Assembly (NCBI RefSeq): GCF_000341285.1
Contig: NW_005178443.1
Span: forward strand, 62,001-126,000
Reading direction: 5' to 3'
From: Galdieria sulphuraria
Taxonomy: Eukaryota > Rhodophyta > Bangiophyceae > Galdieriales > Galdieriaceae
Length of the DNA stretch: 64,000 nt
The translations under genes were made by a program, and so were the position numbers. Positions 56,272-64,000 of this stretch are shown here, piece by piece; position 1 is the stretch's first letter, and each line of letters opens with the position of its first letter. Below the pieces are notes generated by a model, which was not told the DNA's origin, made no database searches, and saw only the letters and a program-made list of their open reading frames with translations.

Positions 56272-57941
56272 ATGACTTTCACAAGGATTGAAAATAATCT
56301 CAAAAAGTACTTTGGATACGAAAACTTTCGTCCTTTACAGCAAGAAGTTATCACCTCTGTACTAGAGGGTAAGGATGTGTTCTTTTTGGCTCCTACAGGA
56401 GGTGGGAAATCTCTTTGTTTCCAACTTCCAGCTTTGCTATTGGAGGGAAAAGTGTCTTTTGTCATCAGCCCTTTAGTGGCTTTGATAGAAGACCAAGTGA
56501 ATAAACTAACAGCCTTAAATATAAGAGCCTATAGTATACTGAGTTGCCAAGGAAAGAAACACAAGGAAAGGATTTTCTCCCTATTGGAACAAAGTCACAA
56601 GGAGAGATTACCTTCTTTGATATACCTGACGCCTGAGTGTGTTTCGACAAACAGATTCCAGAAATTGTTAAAGTCTTTGTATAGAAACAAAGAGATTGGA
56701 TTGTTTGCAGTAGATGAAGCACATTGTATTAGTTGCTGGGGTCATGACTTTCGACCAAAATATCGAAGACTGGAGATATTGAAGCAGTTATGTTGTGATA
56801 TACCTATCTTGGCACTTACTGCAACAGCCACAAAAATGGTAGTGGATGATATCATTACTTGTCTTGGAATGAAGCAATGTATTCAATTTCGACAAAGTTT
56901 CAATAGACCTAATATTTTCTACCAAGTAATTCATGAGGTATTTAAACGACTGGCGAATTCGTTTTCAGAAATGCTCAATTGTATTTTATGATATCTGCTT
57001 ATGTCACTAAACCTTAGAGCCAATTGTCAATGAATGTCATGGATGATTTGAAATGCTTTGTATCCTCTTTTGGAAATTCTAGTGGAATAATATATGCAAG
57101 GCAAAGAGAAGTGACAGAATACTTGTGTCAAAAACTCATTGCATCAGGTATAAAGGCAGGTGTTTATCATGCTGGAAAAAAGGCTTGTGAAAAGCAAAAG
57201 ACTTTAAAGGATTGGCTTTCTAACGACCTCTCTGTCATCTGCTGTACGGTTGCTTTTGGAATGGGCATTGATAAACCAGATGTTCGATTCGTTATCCATT
57301 TCAATCTCCCAAAGAGTTTGGAAAACTTTTATCAAGAAAGTGGAAGAGCTGGAAGAGATGGGTTTCCAAGTTGCAGTCGTTTGTATTACTCCTCATCCGA
57401 CTTTTTCAGTTTGCAAGAAATGTCGAGAGGTAAAGAGTATATGCCATCCACCTACTTGGATAAATGTAGTAGAGGTATAGAAGCACTATATGAGTTTTGT
57501 AATCAACCCATCTGTCGGAGAAAACAACTTGTCAAATATTTCGGAGAAACTTTTTCAGGCATTTGTGACTCTTGCGATATTTGTTTCTCAAAATTCTGTA
57601 CGATGTCTCCTAATTCATCAGTAATGAATAACCTTCCGAAAGAGACTGAAGCATCTCTTGGGGATCCTGTTTCCGATAATCGATTGGCTTCTACCTTTTG
57701 TACAGCTTTTCAATTGCTAGCTGAAGAAGGAAGAGCAAAACCGAAATATAGAGAAGACAATATAAGAGCCATTGGTATTGTAGACCATGGGAATCATCAC
57801 GAAACGAACACTTGTCACAAACGTAAAATATCCGATGATTCTATGGTCAGAGATGAAAAACAAAGACGCCAAACTAAAATGTCCAAAACCCAAAACATAA
57901 ATCAGAAAACGTTGCTAAGGTGGTTTTCTGAGACAATGTGA
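56272..57941 (+). CDS. RecQ-family DNA helicase
   Basis: 3'-5' helicase for genome maintenance. Exons 56272-56937 and 57018-57941 (80-bp intron) give 529 aa. Motif 0 is FRPLQQEVI, Walker A is APTGGGKS, motif II is DEAH in AVDEAHCISCWGHDFRP, then LALTATAT and motif VI QESGRAGRDG. A RecQ-type zinc site follows (YEFCNQPICRR, CDSCDICF). There is no HRDC or clear winged-helix domain, so the protein is short like RECQL5-type or plant RecQ3-type helicases. The tail is basic and ends with QKTLLRWFSETM, where QxxLxxWF fits a PCNA-binding box. The start is the ATG at 56272; an upstream in-frame codon is not ATG. Confidence 0.93.
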
Positions 57942-58180
57942 CTTTATTGTATGAGAATTTTCTGAATTTCTTTGCAGACATTTCTTTCGCATGTATCTTA
58001 TAAACAACTATAAGATTGTTTCGTGCACAGAAATAATAACTTGTATTATAGAGTTGGAATCTCTTGCTTTGATTTTGCTCTTAAAATATTCAGAAGCTTA
58101 GCTTTGTGAATACCAAATGATGATGAATGAGAAATAAATGATGACAGTCCATTCAAATTTTGGCAATACTTTGAAAATAA
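57942..58180. other. Intergenic gap RecQ / NUP50
   Basis: About 240 bp of AT-rich DNA between two plus-strand genes. It must hold the RecQ terminator and the NUP50 promoter; no motif is identified. Confidence 0.35.
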
Positions 58181-59402
58181 ATGGTGAAGAGAGCTGCTGA
58201 GAAACAGCTAACCAAAGATGACCAAGAAAATGAAGAAGAGGAAGAGAAACAAGAAAGCAACATATCATCACGCACAGTACGAGTGTGTTTCAGTGTTCCC
58301 TGTCTTATTTTAAGTTTTGCTCGTTCTTTAGGAGAGCAGCTTTACGAGAGCTTCGGAGGAAGAAATAGCGAGGAGAAGGGTTATCAAAGCAAGAAGATTG
58401 CGACCAGCCTTTTCCAGTGAAAACAGTGCAGTATCTATGACAAGTGTAGATGAGTTTCACAGCTCATCCCAGGATTCGAGACCACTTGCTTCCAATCCTT
58501 TTGCTTCTGTTTCCCTTGTGCCAACCACCTCAACTTTGTCTCAGAAAGGAGGAGACGAAAGCATTCAAGAAGATTCAAAAGGCCAGAGTTCTGGCAGGGA
58601 TAAAAGTGAAGTCCAACAGGAAGAAAAACTTGAAAGCACGAATGGGACTCACGGCAATCCTACGACAACCGTTCAAAGGGACGAAGGTGTTGACAAAGTT
58701 GTTGAAATCCGTTTCAACGATACAAATGAAGAGAATAATTCTGCTGTAGAAGAAAAAGTTTCAAAGGAAGCACAAGGAAAGAGTCATCCTTTTGTACCAA
58801 AGAGTTTCGGAGGCTTTTCTGGTGGTGAGATTCATATGGATCAACTTGTCAAACAAAGCAAAGGTTTACAGTCATCTACTGATAGTAAGGAATTCTTCTG
58901 GAAGGATGCCAAGAAAATGAGGCCTTCTGGTAAAAGCGACTCTCAAGTTGAAGAGTCGGAGGATACGGTTGATGATGATGGCGAGAAAAAGTCATATGAA
59001 GTTCCAATTGAAACCAAAGAGCCTATTTTACCGGAGCAAAAGACGGTGACTGGTGAAGAAGAGGAAGAAAATCTTCTCAGGATACGTGGTAAGCTATATG
59101 CGTTGGAGGACAAACAGTGGAAGGAGAAAGGAGTAGGCCAGTTACGTTTCAATGTTCAACAAGAGGACGACTCTCGAGGTCGATTTGTGATGCGAGCAGA
59201 AGGGAATCTCCGTGTACTGTTAAACTTTCCGATTTACTCAGAGTTTCAAATAGATAGAGCTAGTGAGAGAAGTGTGCGGTTCTGTGCTCCTGGAGAAGAC
59301 GGAAAACCAAAGAGTCTTCTTTTTAGAGCTTTTTCAAAGGAAGATGCCACAAAACTAGAAACAACTTATGTAGAATGGTTAAAAAGGATCGAACAAAAAT
59401 AA
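58181..59402 (+). CDS. NUP50: Nucleoporin Nup50-like protein with Ran-binding domain
   Basis: Nuclear-pore-basket protein that helps import by binding importin-alpha and Ran. Exons 58181-58276 and 58332-59402 (55-bp intron) give 388 aa. The N-terminus MVKRAAEKQLT matches the conserved Nup50 start that binds importin-alpha, and after an acidic stretch the second conserved block ASEEEIARRRVIKARR follows the intron. A long disordered middle with FG-like pieces (NPFASVS, FVPKSFGGFSGG) precedes the C-terminal Ran-binding domain (residues about 265-388) containing LLRIRGKLYALEDKQWKEKG, GQLRFNVQ, RFVMRAEGNLRVLLN and a final helix. RanBP3 is a possible alternative, but the N-terminal motif favours Nup50. 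Confidence 0.86.
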
Positions 59403-59558
59403 TAATTGAAATAGAAGAAAAGCCCGCATCTGAACTTTTGTAGTAAAGGCATATCTAACACATTTTTATTTTTTGTTGGTCTTTTGGGGGGAGAAAAGAG
59501 GATTGGCGCCTCGCTTCGTTTGATATAGAGCAGCTTGTTCTGTTTTTGTTTCTTGGAA
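59403..59558. other. Intergenic gap NUP50 / AGC kinase
   Basis: About 156 bp, including a T-rich stretch near 59460 and a G-run near 59485. It likely holds the NUP50 3' end and the kinase promoter; nothing specific is recognised. Confidence 0.35.
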
Positions 59559-61135
59559 ATGAATTCCTACAAAAATGACGTTAAAGAGGACCAGGGTGGA
59601 CCGGTTATGGGACAAGTTTCAAACTCAAGTCCTCCCTATAAGCATAAAGCGCCAGAGGTTCTTGCCAGGTCGGCAGTGCCTTTCTCAGAACGCTTTCCCA
59701 TCCCTCAGGACCAAGTGAGTATAGATGAAACTTCCCTGTTTCACATCTCATAGCTACCTAGGTTGGACCGCAACACTTTACAAAGCTAAAACTTTTGGGC
59801 AAAGGAGCAGTAGGTAAAACGTATTTGGTTGCGTTGAAGGGAACAGACAAACTTTATGCCATGAAAGTGTTAACCAAGGAGGAAATGATTGTGAAGAACA
59901 AAGTAATGCTTGCTCGGACACCAAAAACTTTGCTGATATGGGTGTTAGGTAAAAAGAGTTTTGACAGAACGAGAAATTTTGGCAACTGTGAACCACCCTT
60001 TCATCGTCACTATGTATGCCTCCTTCCAAACTGAAAAGCGGTTGTACTTCATAACAGAATACTGTGCTGGAGGAGAATTTTTCGCTGTGCTCCAGAGGCA
60101 ACCTAAGAAGAGGTTAAAAGAGGAAGCGGCTAAATTCTATGCTGCTGAAGGCAAGTGTCTGTGAAGTGGTTGCTTAGTACTAAGCTTCGCCTTTAGTCTT
60201 ATTAGCACTGGAATATCTGCATCACATGGGGTTTATATATCGAGACTTAAAACCGGAGAACATTCTTATGAGAGGTGATGGACACCTCGCTCTCACCGAT
60301 TTCGACCTTTCGAAACAAGCTCAAGCTGTTTCTCCTCGTGTTGTCAGTCATCAAATGTCTCTTCTTGAGAAGATACGCAACAACTTCCAAGGGAAAAACG
60401 TGGATCCTTCTCAAAAACTAGACATTGTTGATTCAGAACCCGTGCTCTCATATGCTACAAATTCATTTGTGGGAACTGAGGAATATGTAGCACCAGAGGT
60501 ATGTCTACAGAGTTTCTTTGCCGGTTATGCTTACATTTTGACAAGGTCGTTAGAGGAGTCGGTCACTCGTCCAGCGTGGACTGGTGGACTTTAGGTATCC
60601 TTATATACGAAATGATATTTGGTTCAACCCCTTTTAAGGGTTCCTTTTCTGATGAAACGTTTAGCAATATTATAGCAAATGGTGTCAAGTTCCCTGAAGA
60701 TGTTGTTGTGTCACCTGAGTGCAAGAGCTTAATTAAGAAGCTACTTAAAAGAGATGTAAGTGAATCAAGTTTTTTTCCAAGCTGAAATTGAAGTCCTTTT
60801 GTTTTAGCCCGAGCGTCGCTTAGGCCACGAGAATGGAGCGTCAGACATTAAGAGGCATCCGTGGTTTTCCAATATCAATTTTGCGCTTATTCGTAATGAA
60901 CGCCCGCCCATAATTCCTTCCATACCTGATCCTCGTGATCTTTCTTTATATGCCTCATTGAACGTCGAGGTATATGTACTTTTTCTATGATCTGGGTTGT
61001 TATTATTTATAAAGTGTTTAGGACGATGATGACGACGTGGATACTTTGAGCGATTGGAGTTCTAATGACCCAAGTAATCCTTTTATCAACTTTAATTGTT
61101 ATCGTGACGAGAAGCAACTTGGTCATCATTATTAG
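59559..61135 (+). CDS. AGC-VIII-type protein kinase (NRC-2/Fpk1/D6PK-like)
   Basis: Ser/Thr kinase of the AGC group. Seven exons (introns 59715-59761, 59903-59948, 60151-60196, 60499-60545, 60756-60807, 60970-61021) give 428 aa. Motifs: [14 protein letters not shown], the VAIK-type lysine in LYAMKVL, the catalytic loop [10 protein letters not shown], then DFDLS in place of DFG, the mark of plant AGC-VIII and fungal flippase kinases, an activation-loop insert of about 55 residues, and GTEEYVAPE. The acidic tail ends near a PIF-like motif NPFINFNC, which suggests PDK1 regulation. The third intron (60151) starts GCAAGT; a GT choice breaks frame. In yeast and plants such kinases act on lipid flippases or PIN carriers, but the targets here are unknown. 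Confidence 0.9.
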
Positions 61136-61747
61136 AAGTCACGTTGTTTTTGGTATATTTCTGTAAAATGCTACACGATAATGTGATGATAATAATAATA
61201 ATAATAACCTTGACTGCATATGTTCTTGTTTGAATTTCATGGTGTTTTGTTTCGTAACCACTGTTTTCTCGTAGTATCAAGAAAGCAAAATCAGTGGATA
61301 CAACCTAGTGTAGAAATTCCGTTTGGCAAAATACACTTGCAGCATGTCAATAGACTACTTTCACATTTAGGCATTAGGTAAGGTTGAGTGCCTATGTTGC
61401 ATGGTCCAAAAGGAGAGTTTTAACTCTTTGGCATTAGTCTATATGCGCTATTGTGGTGGTATCCAAATATAAATGTGTCTAATGACAACTTTTGACTTTT
61501 ATGTTGAAGTGGATACAACTAGTTTGCAGCCTATGATAAACTAACGGCCATGCCCCATATACAGTGATAATACAACTATGTCTCACAAGGAATGTACCTA
61601 CAGCAAGTTATTAAGAGGCTACAAGACACGAGTTGGAAAGTTTCTGTCGCAAAATGCGAATAATATTGATGGATTGATTGAATGCCCATAGAGAAGAAGA
61701 GACAATTTCAAAATAAAAAATGCAGTTTTGGCGCCTTTTTTTGTGTA
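61136..61747. other. Intergenic gap AGC kinase / FANCI with (TAA)n
   Basis: About 600 bp. A (TAATAA)-type repeat of about 20 bp lies near 61189-61207. The rest is AT-rich with no supported gene; a minus-strand frame at 61897-61619 overlaps the first FANCI exon and looks like its shadow. The FANCI promoter is probably here. Confidence 0.4.
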
Positions 61748-64000
61748 ATGTCCCACATTCAAACGATACAAGAAGAACTTCGAAAACTTGTACACAGAGA
61801 CCCCAACGACGTTGAACTCTTTTTGGATACTCTTCCCGAGAAGACGCGGAATGAGTTGTTGAATCATGTGCGTAGTGGTATAGAGAGTCACTTTCAAGAA
61901 GATTCTGTGGCAGAAGATCTCGTTTCTATCTTGGAAACAGTAAGAGCTTTGCTACTAAATCAATCCTTACGAGTAAGTTGCAGGAAACTTTTACGGAAAT
62001 CAAGTTGAATGATTAGGAGCAAACGCTTCTAGCTTTGTTAGGACGGATTCTGGTGGAAGGATGCTCTCCAAAAGAAAGAAACGTACTAATAACAGAGCTA
62101 GAACAAGGCTTCCTTTCAGTCTTGAGAGACTCGAAGCTATCAGTTAGTGAAAAATTCCAGGTATGTGAATTTCCTTATTGGAGCATCATTTCAGAGGCCA
62201 ACATGTAATAAGGAGATTCAAGGAATATGGTTGCGCATGGAAGCTTTGCTACAGTCTTTCGATTCTAGCACAAGATGCAGAGTTGTGGACGTTTTTGTGT
62301 CCATTAGTAAAAGTGCTGTTCAAATTGATAAATCACGCGGTAAAAAATTCTGCCATGCAACGTTTATTCGTGAAACTAAGAAATAACTAGGTAAAATGCT
62401 CTCCACGCGGATAGCACGCTGTATGATCGACTATATATTTGATTTAGAAAGTTGCTCTTTGGTGTTGTCCGTTATCAACGATCTGCATTTGGATCAAGAA
62501 CTATCCCAAATTTTGAGGCAAGTCTTCAATTGTTAACTATATTGTCAACTCAAATATTCGAAAAGGCGCAAAACGATTCAATTGATAGATAATCTCGACG
62601 CATCGCAATGTCTTCCTTTTATGAAAGGACTGTTTGAAGTCATAAGAAACCGTTTGAAAGAGACGAATGACAAACTCTTTCCTTGGATAGAAGTTTTTCG
62701 AATTTTTATCTACTCTGCACCGTTGTCAGTATTCAGAGATATATTATGTTTGTTAGATATTGAAATTAGTAATATTCCCAGCATTGGTATGACTATACAG
62801 CGATATTATGAAACCTTTGCTGGTACAGATGACTTTTTAACTGCTTTTCGCATGCAGGATCTAGCTTTGTTAGTATTGATTTTCAGTATTCATGAGGATA
62901 TGAAGAATAATATCACTAGCACGCTGGAGCGCTTGGCAGATTGTCCTGAAAAAATCCAAGCCTCTGCTGAAAGTTCAACAGAAGATACCTTTTGTGCTTT
63001 ATTTACAGAGTTGATAAACTTTCAGGACACAGAATACTTACTAATCTACGTTTTAGAAATTTGTTACCACTGGATGTCAGACGAGAAATGCCGTAAAACC
63101 TCTACAAAACAGAAAGCAACTTCAATCATCGTCAGCATGTTTCAGAAGCAAGCGTGCTCACGTGGAGAAATTGTTCATTACATTTTCTTTGAAATGGCTG
63201 AGCCAAGTCATAGCATACCCTATCGTCTGCATCTATGTGATATAATTGAACACTTGTTGCGTACCAACATCATCGATCTTGCATCTTTTGTTCCGAAGAT
63301 TCAGGATGCACTGCAGTTCTTAGAATCATTGCCAATTGTAGTTTGTAAGAGATTTTTGAAATCTCTTTGTCGCTTGGCAACTATTTCTCATTCTTTTACC
63401 AACTTTTTAATGAAATTTTTGCAACAAAAGGCGTTTGGGCGTTATCTTGGTGGACAGTGCTTAGGAGCAATCGGTTTTATCGCTGTCCTTTCTGAGAAAA
63501 GCTTACAACGGGTTCATTCGAATGCAATCAACATTTTACAAAGCTTAGCTACCAGAAGCAGTTACGGCATCCGTCTGGTGATATATGAAGGATGGAGACA
63601 GCTTGCAATGTTTGAAATGAAATCTCAAGATAGCTTAATTTTACCTATGATGCAGGAATTTCTTTTGCATAGACTCGAAGAACTATCCATCGACTGGAAA
63701 AATGGGGAATTCTCTTTGAAAGAGTCCTTTGAATTCACTAGTAGTAGTTGTGTTTCGTATCCCAAGGAACCGATTGCACACTTATTGCGTTGTCTTTGGA
63801 CTATAGACTCGAAGCATCCTAGTCTTGGGAAATGCATGGAATGGTTTTGCAACTTATTTAGATTACTCAATTGCATATTTTCCAAATGTTCTCTGGGCAG
63901 TGATGAAGATATCGCGTCTTCTGTATGCCTTGTAAAAGCTTTACATAATGTTGGCGATGTGCTGTTGCAGTTTTTCGATGATCAGTTTAACCGTGCTAGA
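61748..64000 (+). CDS. FANCI: FANCI-like Fanconi anaemia protein (3' truncated)
   Basis: Helical-repeat partner of FANCD2 in DNA cross-link repair. Exons 61748-61972, 62017-62160, 62195-62339, 62391-62517 and from 62566 to the window edge stay in one frame; at least 692 codons are seen. The best family match is at about 63560-63830: YGIRLVIYEGWRQLAMF and PIAHLLRCLWTI, which fit FANCI segments around LMLYEGFYDVL and LDYLLCCIQH. The fourth intron (62518-62565) begins GCAAGT and the second (62161-62194) is only 34 nt. A rival frame in 62178-62390 looks coding but cannot be spliced in phase. An in-frame ATG at 61682 is possible, adding 22 basic residues. The identification is family-level only. 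Confidence 0.72.

Noticed and set aside
62178-62390. Alternative FANCI-region frame with a protein-like look
   Set aside because: No splice donor and acceptor pair brings it in phase with the flanking FANCI exons, while the other frame joins cleanly on both sides.

Overview
This window looks like nuclear DNA of a unicellular red alga of the Galdieria type. The evidence is about 35 tightly packed eukaryotic genes, AT-rich DNA (about 60% AT by eye), many introns of roughly 45-60 bp with GT..AG ends, intergenic gaps that are often under 150 bp, and a mix of plant-like proteins (B-box/CCT protein, AGC-VIII-type kinase with a DFD motif, Deg/HtrA protease) and general eukaryotic ones. The species is inferred from style and was not checked by any search. 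I see no CRISPR array, rRNA, clear tRNA, viral fossil or transposon.

Layout. 1-12.1 kb: a 5'-truncated Myb-repeat SNAPc subunit 4 gene, a B-box/CCT regulator, a PGAP4/MGAT4-like glycosyltransferase, Hub1/UBL5, proteasome ATPase Rpt2, P5C dehydrogenase (ALDH4), RNA polymerase I subunit A49 and a mitochondrial CoA-transferase. 12.4-20 kb: a very large protein with SFI1-like repeats, a PH-like fold and two PDZ domains, then NADPH-thioredoxin reductase and CLPTM1. 20-27 kb: an AT-rich gap, a Qc-SNARE, lipoyl synthase (with an apparent one-base frameshift), proteasome beta6, glutathione-dependent formaldehyde dehydrogenase, a compound microsatellite, a GlmU-like uridylyltransferase and ribosomal protein eL27. 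27-40 kb: a GT17 glycosyltransferase, Deg/HtrA protease, CCR4-type exonuclease/phosphatase, a STIL-like centriole-duplication protein, an unknown secreted protein, a DA2/SIP5-like RING protein and an ABHD4/5-like hydrolase. 40-54 kb: the giant spliceosomal helicase Brr2, a 1.5-kb gap, a bZIP factor, importin beta-3 (IPO5) and URM1. 54-64 kb: an aspartate-aminotransferase-like protein, a RecQ helicase with a C-terminal PIP-like box, Nup50, an AGC kinase, and the 5' half of FANCI running off the end.

The genes are housekeeping genes that mostly do not form functional clusters. Themes that recur are splicing (Hub1, Brr2), proteolysis (Rpt2, beta6, Deg), nuclear transport (IPO5, Nup50), DNA repair (RecQ, FANCI) and sulfur/ubiquitin-like chemistry (LipA, URM1). 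The points most worth a second look are a STIL homologue and an SFI1-like giant in a lineage thought to lack centrioles, three GC-AG introns with the same donor, three introns of only 30-34 nt, two introns with no in-frame stop, the LipA frameshift, a 22-bp antisense overlap of two coding ends, and a divergent gene pair with start codons 16 bp apart. Splice sites were placed by eye from frame continuity and remembered family conservation; there are no transcript data.
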